Source: Streptomyces sp. P3 (lineage in GTDB: Bacteria; Actinomycetota; Actinomycetes; Streptomycetales; Streptomycetaceae). From it: a DNA stretch of 64,000 nucleotides. Each line of letters starts with the position of its first letter. Within the stretch, counting starts at the first letter, position 1. Made by a program: the position numbers and the translations under genes. Below, piece by piece: positions 17,828-26,639 of this stretch. The DNA is taken from NCBI GenBank assembly GCA_016893485.2, contig JAFEKX020000001.1:9689501-9753500 (forward strand). The letters are read 5' to 3'. The notes under the pieces were generated by a model. It saw only the letters and a program-made list of their open reading frames with translations. It was not told the origin of the DNA and ran no database searches.

Positions 17828-17936
17828 GACCTTCCCAGCCGTGCGGTGTGTCCGGGTGCAGCTGCGGGGGCGATAGCTTGTGGGGGTGGGCCCTGGGCTG
17901 CCTCCCTGACAAGGCGTGGCCGGGGCGCGCCTTTGT

Positions 17937-18473
17937 TCAGGCCCTGGGCGGGAAGCTCTCGTCGTGGATCTCCGTCGGCGAGACGCTGTGGGCGGGGAGG
18001 CACTCCATCAGGAGGTGGCTCCCCTGTCGGCCGACCGGGCGGAAGCCCGCTTTTGCCCAGGCCCGGATGGCATGGGTGTTGGACGCTTCGGGATCGACGG
18101 TCACCTGCGTCCAGCCCAGCACCGTATGAAGATGCCGGACGAGTGCGCGGGCGGCATCGGGGCCGAGGCCTTTGCCCTGCGCCTGAGGCAGGAGGACCAT
18201 GTCGATGCCGCCCTGGCCGGGGCCGGCGGGTGCGTACTGGACATAGCCGACCGGGACGGTCTGGGCGAGGATCAGGAAGGACTCCACGTCGGGGCGGCGT
18301 CTTCCCGTGTACTTCGTGGCGACTTCTTCACGGGTGAGAGGCTGTCCGCCCCAGTTCCGCACGAATTCGGGGTCGGCGAACCAGTCGGTGAGCAGTGGCA
18401 GATGTGCTTCGGTGGCTGGGATGAGGCAGGTCAGATCGCCTTCGATGACGCAATTCTGCGGTTCGCTGTGCAT
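17937..18473 (-). CDS. GNAT acetyltransferase, AAC(6')-like
   Basis: The product has 178 residues from the ATG at 18471-18473, with GAGAGG seven bases upstream; this excludes the in-frame transposase-helper sequence before it. The fold is read from IPATEAHLPLLTDWFADPEF, then SFLILAQTVPVGYVQY, GIDMVLLPQAQGKGLGPDAA (the acetyl-CoA pyrophosphate loop, Q/RxxGxG/A type) and VTVDPEASNTHAIRAWAKAGF. This pattern is that of aminoglycoside 6'-N-acetyltransferase-like GNAT proteins, which acetylate small amines; whether it acts on an antibiotic cannot be told from sequence. It sits between IS remnants, a location typical of moved resistance-type genes, and is intact. Confidence 0.85.
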   Translation of the reverse strand: MHSEPQNCVIEGDLTCLIPATEAHLPLLTDWFADPEFVRNWGGQPLTREEVATKYTGRRRPDVESFLILAQTVPVGYVQYAPAGPGQGGIDMVLLPQAQGKGLGPDAARALVRHLHTVLGWTQVTVDPEASNTHAIRAWAKAGFRPVGRQGSHLLMECLPAHSVSPTEIHDESFPPRA

Positions 18474-18779
18474 TGCCGTGCCTCTCCCGGCGGGTGCTCT
18501 TCCGGGTTCATTGTCCGGGAAGAGGGATTCCTGGGTGGCCTGGCAGCGGTAGGAGTCGGTGCCGGTCCGGATCAGGGTGCAGCGGAAGGTGATCCGGTCG
18601 GCGATGGCCGCGCAGAGGCGGGCGTCCCCGAAGGTCTTGTCCCACTCGGTGAACGGTGAGTTCGTGGCGACCGCGGTGGCCTTTCGCTCCTCGCGCTCGG
18701 TGAAGATCTGGAACAGGAGCTTGGCGCCCTTGCGGTCCAGGTTGAGGTAGCCGAACTCATCGATTATGTCGATATCCAT
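18474..18779 (-). pseudogene. IstB-like ATPase C-terminal fragment (IS21 helper)
   Basis: The frame reads IIDEFGYLNLDRKGAKLLFQ, then TNSPFTEWDKTFGDARLCAA and DRITFRC, the part of an IS21-type IstB ATPase from the Walker B motif (DEFGY) onwards. Walker A and the N-terminus are missing. The end flows without a stop into the acetyltransferase frame. It meets a plus-strand IstB fragment head to head at about 18780. Confidence 0.85.
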
Positions 18780-18783
18780 ATAG

Positions 18784-19049
18784 ATCGACGAGCTGGGCTA
18801 CATGGAGCTGGACCGGCGCGGAGCCGAGCTGCTGTTCCAGGTTCTGACGGAGCGTGAGGAAAGAACAGCGTGGCGATCGCCTCCAACGAGTCGTTCTCCT
18901 CGTGGACCAAGACGTTCACCGATCCCAGGCTCTGCGCGGCCATCGTGGACCGCCTCACTTTCGGCGGCAACATCATCGAGACCGGCAGCGACTCCTACCG
19001 CCTCGCCAGCACCCGCGCTCGCGCCGAGGAGTCGGCCAAGGTCGGCTGA
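18784..19049 (+). pseudogene. Second IstB-like fragment, opposite orientation, frameshifted
   Basis: IDELGYMELDRRGAELLFQV, and in a second frame SVAIASNESFSSWTKTFTDP, LCAAIVDRLTFGG and SYRLASTRAR, ending at 19049. The switch is at the A run 18860-18862, one A short. Like its minus-strand neighbour it begins at the Walker B motif, but the sequence is only moderately similar, so it comes from a different IS21 element. Confidence 0.8.
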
Positions 19050-19134
19050 TCTTTGCCGCTTCCTGCCTCGACGGCCCGCCGCCCTCCGGGCGCCGGGCCG
19101 TCAGCCTGAGACGCTCCAGTAGGCTGCGCTGGTC

Positions 19135-19413
19135 ATGGACACGCACGCCGCACCCGAGCAGCCCCAGCACGACGCGTTCGCCTGTGGTCCGCCGATCCGG
19201 CAGCTCTTCCGGGACGTCATCGCCGATCGCCTGCCGGACCGCATGCCGCTCCAAGCAGCGATGCTGTTCAACTCAGAGATCGACCCCGACTGGGACGACC
19301 GGGCCTTCCTCGCCGAGTTCTACAACGAGATCCTCCATCAGGACACCTGCCAGCCCTACACCGCCGACGGCCTCGTCCTGCTTAGAGGTCGTCTCAACTG
19401 GCTTGATCATTAG
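19135..19413 (+). pseudogene. Hypothetical protein, 3' end cut by an IS
   Basis: From ATG 19135 (MDTHAAPEQPQHDAF) the frame continues with FRDVIADRLPDRMPLQAAML and FNSEIDPDWDDRAFLAEFYN, ending at 19413. The last about ten codons (RGRLNWLDH) come from the left end of the following IS, so the native C-terminus is lost at about 19384. The product is acidic and soluble; the family is not recognised. No clear ribosome site precedes the ATG. Confidence 0.45.
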
Positions 19414-20260
19414 GCTGGCAGCTGTGACGGTGATGGTGGAACGGCTGGTGCCGGACGGGCTGTGGAAGTTGTTCCAGCGGGTGGTCCCGGCTGCGCCGGT
19501 GCGTCCACAGGGCGGTGGCCGACGCCGGTATGGAGACCGGCAGGTGCTGGCGCCGATCCTGTTCGTGGCCACGACCGGCTGTACATGGCGGCAACTGCCG
19601 GAGGGCTTCGGCCCGTCCGGGCCAACCGCGCACCGGCGGTTCACCGAGTGGAGCCGGGCCCGGGTGTGGGGCAAGCTCCACCGCCTGGTCCTGGATGAGC
19701 TCGGCGCGCATGGCGCCCTGGACTGGTCGCGATGCGCGATCGACTCAGTGAACATGCGCGCCGTGAAAGGGGGATTTGACGGGTCCGAATCCCGTAGATC
19801 GCGGCAAGAAGGGATCAAAGATCCACTTGATCACCGAGCGGTCCGGTCTGCCCCTCTCAATCGGGATATCCGCTGCGAACACCCACGACAGCCAGGGGCT
19901 AGAACCCCTCGTGCGCGGAATCCCGCCCATCCGCTCACGCCGCGGACCACGGCGCCGGCGGCCCGCCAAGCTGCATGGAGACAAGGGGTACGACTACAAC
20001 CACCTGCGTCGGTGGCTGCGCTCCCGGAACATCACCCCACGCATCGCCCGCAGGGGCGTCGAGTCCTCCCAGCGGCTGGGCCGATTCCGTTGGACCGTCG
20101 AGAGGACGGTGGCCTGGCTTGCCGGGTGCCGCCGACTGCACCGCCGCTACGAGCGCAAGTCCGAACACTTCCTCGCCTTCGCCGGCATCGCCGCCACCTT
20201 GATCTGTTGCCGCAGGCTGCTGACCCTGACCAGCGGTGGAGCGGACCAGCAGTCCGGCGG
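19384..20260 (+). mobile_element. IS5-family element with frameshifted transposase
   Basis: It begins at about 19384, where the previous reading frame is disrupted (AGAGGTCGTCTCAACTGG), and carries the transposase at 19433-20235. No matching inverted repeat is found at the right side, so the right end is probably truncated against the kinase gene. Confidence 0.65.
19433..20235 (+). CDS. IS5-family transposase, frameshifted
   Basis: Start ATG 19433 (VERLVPDGLWKLFQRVVP). The first half gives TGCTWRQLPEGFGPSGPTAH and the first catalytic Asp in CAIDSVNMRAVKGG. The frame changes at the G run 19769-19773 (five G where six restore AVKGGDLTGPNP), then GKKGSKIHLI, HGDKGYDYNHLRRWL with the second Asp and WTVERTVAWLAGCRRLHRRY with the Glu. 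A programmed shift was considered, because some IS5 members use one, but the same one-base loss in G/C runs occurs in unrelated genes here. The frame runs on past 20235 with no native stop, so the 3' end is likely truncated. Confidence 0.8.
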
Positions 20261-20800
20261 TTACTGCCAGTTGGCTGCCCTGATCACGGATACGGCGGTG
20301 TCGAGGACGGAGCGAGAGGTGGTATCGATGGTGAAGTCGTCGACCGCGGCTCGGCCGAGGATTCCGTCCAGTTGAGCGGACCGGTCCAGGTGCCACTGCA
20401 ATGCTTCAGGCTCGCCGTCGTGGCGGTGGGTCAGACGTTGGTGGACGACCGGCAGCTCGGCCCGCAGCCGGCACACCGTGAGACCAACACCTACGGCATC
20501 GGCCAGCCACTTCCGCTCGTTTCGGTGCTCGACCACGCCTGCGAGTACGAGGCGCGTCGCTCCTGCCTCGAGGTAGTTCCCGGCGATGCTCTGCAAATTC
20601 CGCAGGAGCATCTCGAAGTTGAAACGGTCACCGGAAGGAGCGGGCCACGACCGTCTCAACCAGTCAAGGTCGAGTACGGCATGAGGCAGCCCGGCGTCAG
20701 CGAGCAGGTCACCCACTGCCTCGGCAACGGTGGTCTTGCCTACACCGACGGTGCCGTTGATCAGGAGGGCTTGGGCGCCCTGCGTGCCGTCTGCGTGCAT
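20261..20800 (-). CDS. P-loop kinase-like protein
   Basis: About 179 residues from the ATG at 20798-20800; the frame opens 14 codons earlier. Walker A is near the N-terminus (INGTVGVGKTTVAEAVGDLL), followed by LDLDWLRRSW, a typical acceptor-binding Asp loop, and a late basic stretch (VCRLRAELPVVHQRLTHR) like a kinase lid. Size and motif order fit small AAA_33/gluconate- or nucleotide-kinase-like proteins common in Streptomyces, with the phosphate acceptor unknown. The C-terminus (VSVIRAANWQ) is close to the IS end at 20260, but the length is normal for the family, so it is probably complete. Neither possible start has a clear ribosome site. Confidence 0.7.
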   Translation of the reverse strand: MHADGTQGAQALLINGTVGVGKTTVAEAVGDLLADAGLPHAVLDLDWLRRSWPAPSGDRFNFEMLLRNLQSIAGNYLEAGATRLVLAGVVEHRNERKWLADAVGVGLTVCRLRAELPVVHQRLTHRHDGEPEALQWHLDRSAQLDGILGRAAVDDFTIDTTSRSVLDTAVSVIRAANWQ

Positions 20801-20888
20801 GCCGGCATCGTATGTCGAGGGGCGCGAGCCTCGGATGCGCACTCACACCGAGCGTCGCCGACAGGAAGCGGAATCCCAATCGAGATGA

Positions 20889-21197
20889 CCTCTTACAGCC
20901 CTGGCCGTCGACGACCGGATTCCCGCCCGACACCGGTTCCAAGCCGTCGACCTGCTGTTCCGGGCCGCCACCGTTGCCGAGCGCCACCTCGCTGAGACCT
21001 GGCCAGCCACCCCGCAGCATGCCGATCCCGACAGCGAGGCCCGGGCCCGCACCATGGTCCAGTTGCACACCCCTGATTTGCTGGCCCGCTGGCCCGCCGA
21101 ATGCCCCGCAGTTCGGATGGCCTTCGCCGGCCTCGCCGTCGTCTTCCCGACGGACCGCACTCTGCCCGCCCTGACAGCGCGCCTGCACACCTCATGA
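20889..21197 (+). pseudogene. Hypothetical protein, C-terminal part only
   Basis: An open frame without a start, from after a TGA at 20886 to TGA 21195-21197, reads VDDRIPARHRFQAVDLLFRA, AERHLAETWPATPQHADPDS and LLARWPAECPAVRMAFAGLA. It is strongly protein-like and helical; family unknown. Its stop overlaps the ATG of the next gene, as in an operon. The N-terminal portion has been lost towards the kinase gene side. Confidence 0.5.
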
Positions 21198-21424
21198 ACC
21201 AGCACCCCCAGGGCACCGACATCGGTGACTACGTGCGCTTCATCCTCGTGCTGGCCGCCCAAAACGACAGTCAGACTCTCGCGGTGACCGAGAAACTCAC
21301 CGACGCCTACTGGACGGGCACGGCACGCGGAGTGCCGACACGGGCACGGGCTCTCCACCTCCTCGGCCAGATGCTGGCCAGGGTCGGAGCCGGACTCACC
21401 CGCCCAGCACCCGCCGGGCAGTGA
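21194..21424 (+). CDS. Small hypothetical protein
   Basis: The product has 76 residues (MNQHPQGTDIGDYVRFILVL at the start, LHLLGQMLARVGAGLTRP near the end), helical and soluble. Its ATG overlaps the stop of the upstream fragment (ATGA), so translation was coupled. The stop is 20 bp before the left end of an IS. No family is recognised by motif, though the upstream partner and the overlap suggest an old two-gene operon. Confidence 0.6.
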   Translation: MNQHPQGTDIGDYVRFILVLAAQNDSQTLAVTEKLTDAYWTGTARGVPTRARALHLLGQMLARVGAGLTRPAPAGQ

Positions 21425-21443
21425 CGCCCCGCCGGCGCTGCTA

Positions 21444-22537
21444 AAAGAGCGTTTTGTCCTGGCGATGGTGTTTGGTGGCGCTTCGGATGCCCGTCGGTCT
21501 GGGGCTGTTGGGGCCTGGGTGTGTGATGCGGTAGTTGAGGCAGGGGTGTCGTTCGGCAGGATGTTTTGGTCGGTTCGCTCCTGTCTGATCTCAGGGCGCC
21601 CCCGTCTGAAGCCGTTTGCGCCCTGGGGGCAAGCTGTGTCCGACGGTACGAACGGAACATGACGCGTCATCGCCCGTATCCCAGCGATCTGTCCGATGCC
21701 CGCTGGGAGTTGATCGGGTCCACCCTGACCACCTGGCGAACCGAACGCAGGAGCAAGAGCCTGGACATCGGGCGCCCACCCCAGCACGACCTGCGCCGGA
21801 TCATGGACGCCATCCTCTACGTGGACCGGACCGGGATCCCGTGGCGCTATCTGCCGCACGACTTCCCGCCGTGGGAGACCGTCTACGGATACTTCGCGGC
21901 ATGGCAGAAGGATGGCATCTTCGATCAACTCAACGGCATCCTGCGTCAGTTGGTGCGCCAGGCCGAAGGCCGGGACGCCGAGCCGAGTGCCTGTGTGCTC
22001 GACGCCCAGAGCATCAAGACCTCCGCGAACGTGCCGGCCAGGGGTCAGGGCATCGACGCAGGCAAGAAGATCGCAGGCCGCAAGCGTCACCTCGGCGTCG
22101 ACACTCTCGGCCTGCTGCCGGCGGCCTGGGGCACCGCTGCCAGCGTCTCCGACAACGTCGGCAGCATCCACCTGCTCTCCCGGATCGCCGCCGCACACCC
22201 GCAGATCAGAAAAGCCTGGACCGACACCGGCTACCGCACCAAAGCCATCGAGCACGGCGCCCGCCTGGGCATCGACGTCGAAGCCGTCCACCGGGATCCC
22301 ACCACGAAAGGCTTCAAGGTGATCCCGCGACGCTGGGTCGTCGAGCGAACCTTCGGCCGGCTCATGCACCACCGCCGCCTCGCCCGCGACTACGAAACCC
22401 ACCCGCACCGCTCCGAAGCCATGATCCGCCTCGCGATGATCGACGTCATAAGCAGACGCCTCACCCATGAATCCACCCTGAACTGGCGCGACACCTGACT
22501 TCGAACCAAACACCACCGCCAGGACAAAACGCTCTTT
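21444..22537 (+). mobile_element. Complete IS5-family element with 32-bp inverted repeats
   Basis: Left terminus 21444-21475 (AAAGAGCGTTTTGTCCTGGC...) and right terminus 22506-22537 are inverted repeats of 32 bp with a single mismatch. TA flanks both sides (TA before the left end; TA after the right end, resumed past the next element), a candidate target duplication. One intact transposase gene lies inside. It appears structurally complete. Confidence 0.9.
21660..22498 (+). CDS. IS5-family transposase
   Basis: An intact 279-residue protein. DUF4096-type N-terminus (DLSDARWELIGSTLTTW), then GIPWRYLPHDFPPWETVYGY, first Asp in LDAQSIKTSANV, block GKKIAGRKRHLGVDTLGL, second Asp in WTDTGYRTKAIEHGARLG, Glu in WVVERTFGRLMHHRRLARDY. 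Same branch as the transposase at 6140-6991 but from a distinct element. The reading frame is undamaged and the inverted repeats are intact, so it may be mobile. Confidence 0.95.
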
Positions 22538-22538
22538 A

Positions 22539-23438
22539 GAGCTCGTAACACGATCATGATCGGTGTTTCTTGAGGCGTCTCCAGCAGATCAGGGCGCAGG
22601 CCAATGAGACGAAGGTGTCGTGGAGTTCGGTGCGGCGTTCCCAGCGGACGGCGAGGCGCTTGAACTGGTGGAGCAGGGCGATGGTCTGTTCGACGACGTA
22701 GCGGAGTTTGCCCAGGCCCTTGATGTTCGGGGCGCCCTTGCGGGAGATGACAGGAAGGATCCGGCGCCTGCGCAGTTCCTTGCGGTTGGGGTTGGAGTCG
22801 TAGGCCTTGTCGCCTAGCAGCGAGTCGGGGGCGGCAGCGAGGACGGCCGGGGCGTCCGGCCACGGGTGGGATTCCGTCGACGAGGGCGAGGGTCTGGGTG
22901 ACGTCGTTGACATTGGCCGCGGTGGTGATGACCTTGAGCGGGGTGCCGCGTCCGTCGCAGATCACGTGGTGCTTGCTGCCTGTCTTCCGCCGGTCGACCG
23001 GCGACGGACCGGTGTCGGCTCCCCCTTTTTCGCGCGGATGTGGGAGCCGTCCACACACGCCCTGGACCAGTCGAGCGCGCCGGCTGCGTTCAGCTCGGCA
23101 AGCAGGATCCGGTGCAGCTGGTCGAAGACGCCGGCCTGCTGCCACCGCTCCAGACGCCGCCAGCAGGTCTGTCCCGAGCCGAACCCCAGCTCCAGCGGCA
23201 GGAGTTGCCAGGCTATGTCGTTGTGGAGGACGTACAGGATGCCCTGCAGACACAGCCGGTCCGCCACCGGCCGCGGGCCCGGCGCCTTCCTCGGCCACGG
23301 CGGCAGCAGTGGCTCGATCAGCGCCCACAAGTCGTCGTCCACGATCCACGGCCGAGTGCTCACTCCATCCCGAACAGCCGAATCGTCACATCGGTCACGC
23401 CCGACGAGGGCACTTCAACAAGATCGTGTTACGAGCTC
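22539..23438 (-). mobile_element. IS5-family element inserted at the edge of the preceding IS
   Basis: Inverted repeats of 20 bp, GAGCTCGTAACACGATCATG at 22539-22558 and its complement with one mismatch at 23419-23438, are flanked by TTA on both sides, the three-base target duplication typical of IS5 relatives. The left TTA overlaps the last bases of the preceding element's right terminus, so this element landed exactly at that end. Confidence 0.9.
22554..23363 (-). CDS. IS5-family transposase, frameshifted twice
   Basis: From ATG 23361-23363: MSTRPWIVDDDLWALIEPLL, QTCWRRLERWQQAGVFDQL and ALDWSRACVDGSHIRAKKG (first Asp). The frame changes in the C run 23021-23025 (one short) to SPVDRRKTGSKHHVICDGRG, and again in the G run 22827-22831 (one long) to LLGDKAYDSNPNRKELRRR (second Asp). 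RYVVEQTIALLHQFKRLAVR follows with the Glu, ending at 22554. The two changes have opposite sign, so the original frame is regained. All catalytic residues are present. Confidence 0.85.
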
Positions 23439-23610
23439 TTAGGGAGTACTTTGGCCCCACCCTCGCAGCGGATCGTGGATCCGATCCACAAGGGCGATGC
23501 CACGGGGCGCCCGAACATCATCCGCACTGAGCGACCCGCGGCCTGGCGTGCATGTGCCGGACCGTCGGGTCCGGGAAACCTTGGCGTGGACCCGGGTGGT
23601 TCTCCGGTGA

Positions 23611-24918
23611 TCAGCAAGGCAAGGGTCGCGTATCCGTGTCGCTGTCTGGAGCTGCCGGATCGTCCGGGGTCAGGGAGTGGATGCGTGGTATCGGCGAGGG
23701 CAGCAGCCAGAGCACGGACAGCGCTCCGCCGACGGCCCCGATGAGCAGGGTCGCTCGGAGGCTGATGAGGGTTGCGAGGAGGCCGCCGAAGACAGCGCCC
23801 ACAGGGCGTAAGCCGTAATTGATCGTGCTGTATGCGCCGGCGACTCGACTGCGCATGCCGTCGGGGATCACGTCCGCTTGAAGGGAGTTGAGGTTGACGT
23901 CGAACAGCATGACGCCGACTCCGGAGAGGAACTCGGCCACGGCCAGGGCTCCGGCGCGAGCCCAGAGGGGGCCGCCCGCAGCAGCGGCGATGGCGATCGG
24001 TGCCGGGAACAGCACGGCGCCCACGACGATGCTGCGGCCAACGCCGAGTCTTTGCGAGAGCTTCGGGGCGATCACCGCGCCAAGGAGCGAGCCGGTGGCG
24101 CCGATCCCGAACGCCATGCCGATCAATCCCGCGGTCAGTCCGAGCTTTCGGCTGGCAAACAGCACGATCAGCCCACTGCCCGCGACGAAGGTGAAGAAGT
24201 TGACGGTCGCCGCGCATCCGAGGCTCGCCCGCAGCACCGGGTGACGGACGACGAACACCAGTCCCTCCCTGGCACGTCGCAGTAGCGAGGATGCCGCTTG
24301 GTCATGGGCGGCTGGCGGTTCGTGGATCGGAACCCGACCGACCAGAACCGCAGACGCCAGGAACGTCAGGGCGTCGACGACGACGGCGACGGGAGCGGTC
24401 AACGCCTGGACCAGAACACCGCCGATCGCCGGTCCGGCGACGTATGAGGCGGACCGGCTGGCACTGAGCTTGCTGTTCGCGTCGACGTAGGACGAGCGAG
24501 GCACCAGGTGGGCGAAGAACGGAGGATAGGCGGTGTTGAACAGCACCCCGGCCGCGCCCGTCAGCAAGGCCACGGCATACAACTGGCCGAGCGTCACTGC
24601 TCCCAAGAGATGGGCAGCCGGGAGAGAGAGCAGCACTGCCGCCCGCACCAGGTCGGCGAGAACCATCAGGCGCCGCTTGTGGATGCGGTGGTCGACCCAG
24701 GCACCGAGGACGATCGCGAGCAGGTTCGGGGTCCAGATGAGCGCGGTCAGTAACGCCACGTGGTTGGCCGAGGCGTGCAGCGCCCCCACCGCGATCAGTG
24801 GCAGGGCCAGTTCGGTGATCCGGTCGCCGAACTGCGAGATCGACTGGCCGGCCCAGAAACGACGGAACGGCCGGTCACGCCACAGCGATACGGGTAAGGA
24901 CTGGTCTGCCGCGCTCAT
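23611..24918 (-). CDS. MFS transporter (drug/siderophore exporter-like)
   Basis: The product has 435 residues from the ATG at 24916-24918, which overlaps the end of the regulator gene. It starts cytoplasmic (LWRDRPFRRFWAGQSISQFG), the usual opening of MFS_3/EntS-type exporters, followed by GDRITELALPL and about 12 hydrophobic helices, with the DHRIHKRRLMVLAD loop between helices 2 and 3 (the MFS signature position). Such proteins export hydrophobic drugs or siderophores by proton antiport. The gene is co-transcribed with the ArsR-type regulator upstream, suggesting substrate-induced efflux. The frame is intact. The 170 bp between its stop and the IS right end holds no gene. Confidence 0.9.
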   Translation of the reverse strand: MSAADQSLPVSLWRDRPFRRFWAGQSISQFGDRITELALPLIAVGALHASANHVALLTALIWTPNLLAIVLGAWVDHRIHKRRLMVLADLVRAAVLLSLPAAHLLGAVTLGQLYAVALLTGAAGVLFNTAYPPFFAHLVPRSSYVDANSKLSASRSASYVAGPAIGGVLVQALTAPVAVVVDALTFLASAVLVGRVPIHEPPAAHDQAASSLLRRAREGLVFVVRHPVLRASLGCAATVNFFTFVAGSGLIVLFASRKLGLTAGLIGMAFGIGATGSLLGAVIAPKLSQRLGVGRSIVVGAVLFPAPIAIAAAAGGPLWARAGALAVAEFLSGVGVMLFDVNLNSLQADVIPDGMRSRVAGAYSTINYGLRPVGAVFGGLLATLISLRATLLIGAVGGALSVLWLLPSPIPRIHSLTPDDPAAPDSDTDTRPLPC

Positions 24919-25522
24919 GGCGTCCCGCCGGTCTGATCCTCGGCACCCTCCGGCAGGACGTAACGCAGCAGCCTGACGCCACGGGCGTCGGCTGGCCGCG
25001 CGGCCTCGTCGCGCATCACGTACGGGGCGAGAACGCGCTCGATTGCGTCCTCGATGGCGGCGAGTTCGTCGGTGGAGACGACGACGCGGGTGTTGGCCAG
25101 ACCTGCGAGCCGTCGCCACACCGGTTCGAGATTGGGTTCGACCTCGGCAGCCCACCGGTTCGCTAGGTCGCCCGAGCGCAGGAACATCTCCGGGACAGGA
25201 CCCGTGCAGCCGACCGTCCCTCCTCATCGTCCGGATCCTCCGGCGCCTCGAACCGGAAGCCGCGTGCCACCGCCTCCCACCGTCTCTGGCGACGGTCCGG
25301 GCCGGGCTCGGCATCGCGGACCAGCCCGAAGCTCGCCAGATGCCGCAGATGCCAGCTGGTCACTGACGGGGTTGCTCCCACATCGGGCGCGAGTTGCGTC
25401 GCCGTCGCCGGCCCGTGCCGCTGCAGGCGTTCGAGGATTGCCAGCCGCACCGGGTGCGCCAGTGCGCGCATCGCCTGCGGATCAGTGATCTCGATATCGC
25501 CCAGACGATTACCAGAATCCAT
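24915..25522 (-). CDS. ArsR-type winged-helix repressor, frameshifted
   Basis: I prefer the ATG at 25520-25522 (MDSGNRLGDIEI) to the upstream GTG at 25543, which lies inside an operator-like palindrome. The winged helix runs through residues about 10-85: AMRALAHPVRLAILERLQRH, ATQLAPDVGATPSVTSWHLR, FGLVRDAEPGPDRRQRRW. Past VLS the frame changes at 25190-25191 (one C short) into EMFLRSGDLANRWAAEVEP and ends at 24915. The layout, with an N-terminal HTH and a helical C-terminal half, fits the HTH_20 branch of ArsR-like repressors. The MFS gene start overlaps its end, so the pair forms one operon, probably self-repressed through the palindromes just upstream. Confidence 0.8.
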
Positions 25523-25525
25523 AAC

Positions 25526-25566
25526 GTGAGAGTTTCCTCTCACATATTGTGAGAGTCAAGTCTCAC
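25526..25566. promoter_or_regulatory. Tandem palindromic operators upstream of the ArsR-MFS operon
   Basis: Two 18-bp palindromes of form GTGAGA-N6-TCTCAC lie at 25526-25543 and 25549-25566, five bases apart. The inner halves also form CTCTCACATATTGTGAGAG. They sit immediately upstream of the preferred start codon and overlap its ribosome site region. A TTGACT on the minus strand within the second site could be a -35 element. The position suits autorepression. Confidence 0.7.
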
Positions 25567-26010
25567 GTCTGTCAGCGTCGGACAGCCACGTGATGCGCGT
25601 GCCAGCGGAGCCGGTGCGATCAAGCGCTGGCGGCGTCTTGCTGACGGGCTCGGGTGTGGGCAGGGCGGTAGGAGACGCTGCTGGCTCGGACGCTGGCGCA
25701 CCTGATTCGGACACGCCGCGACGCGGCCTGCGCACGGTGTTCCCGGGCGGGCAGGTCCGCACCGTTGATGGTGACTGGAAGGCTGGACGTCGCGAGCGGC
25801 GATGATGAACAGGCGCGGCATGGTCGGGGCTGTGGCGCGACTCCGGTTCGGCAGCGATGAGAGCCTGCACCTGTCTCCGTTGCCGGGCTCCCCTCCACCT
25901 TGGTGTAGGCCCTCTCGAAGCCGTCGGCTACCAACGGTGTGAGCCGCGCGGACAGGCCACAGACGATGGATCCTAAAGCGCATGATCACGGTCTACAGCG
26001 GGAGCACTGG
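25567..26010. other. Intergenic region without a supportable gene
   Basis: About 440 bp between the regulator's operators and the 3' end of a minus-strand membrane protein gene. Frames here lack ribosome sites and protein-like composition. No IS end, tRNA or strong hairpin is apparent. Confidence 0.45.
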
Positions 26011-26593
26011 TCAGGGTCCGTATTTGGCACTCTGGCTTTGTTGTTGGTACCTGACTTTCCGAGGCCGGATGGTCCAGAAGGAGTGGGCGGCCATGAAGCC
26101 GACTGGTGTGATGAGACCGACGCCGAAGAGGATCATCGACTTCTCGAGTTGCGAGAGGGGGGATGACATCACAGCGAGGATGACGACTCCACCGCTGAGG
26201 ACGCCCCATTCGGCTGCTGACAGCTGGAGTTTGATCGCGCGCCTTCGATGTATGTGCTCGCCGACGGCCTTTACGGCGTTGCGGGCGCCCCGAAGGCGAG
26301 AGGGGTTGCATAGCGGAGGCCGTTGACGAAGCGGCCAATCCATGGAACAGCGTCGTCGCGCAGGATGTAGTGGAGTTCGGCTACCCACTCGCCGTGCAGG
26401 CGCCGCCACTGGCCCTGGTGATCGTAATGCGTCCCAGATAGAGGACCAGAAATGGTAGGCGCAGTGTGATCTTGCGTGTCACGGCCATGGCCAGTTCATA
26501 GATTACGGCGGCCACCGCGGCGGCGACGATTGACGTGCGCCACGCGACGAGATCCTCGCCGAGAAATGTCGGGCCGCTTTCCGCGCCGGACGC
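26011..26593 (-). pseudogene. Membrane protein of unknown function, 5' truncated, frameshifted
   Basis: Three frames join: PTFLGEDLVAWRTSIVAAAV with a hydrophobic helix and RLPFLVLYLG; then GQWRRLHGEWVAELHYILRD and WIGRFVNGLRYATPLAFG; then ARNAVKAVGEHIHRRRAIKL, WGVLSGGVVILAVMSSPL and SMILFGVGLITPVGFMAAHS, ending at 26011. One switch is in the C run 26288-26291 (one base short); another is near 26415. The protein has about three or four membrane helices and basic loops. No family is recognised. The front is lost where a TniQ-like sequence begins, at about 26600-26640. Confidence 0.5.
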
Positions 26594-26639
26594 CAGAAAG
26601 ACGGCTCTCTGTGGAATGGGCGTTCCCAAGAAGGACCCC

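Noticed and set aside
19769..19773. Programmed frameshift in the IS5 transposase
   Set aside because: Possible in principle, but the same one-base loss in G/C runs occurs in many unrelated genes, so an error is simpler.
18854..20995. A 713-codon plus-strand open frame
   Set aside because: It passes through an IstB fragment, an IS and the antisense of a kinase gene; only the stretch 19433-19790 is coding in this frame.
20843..22516. A 557-codon minus-strand open frame
   Set aside because: It is antisense to an intact IS5 transposase and crosses both IS boundaries.
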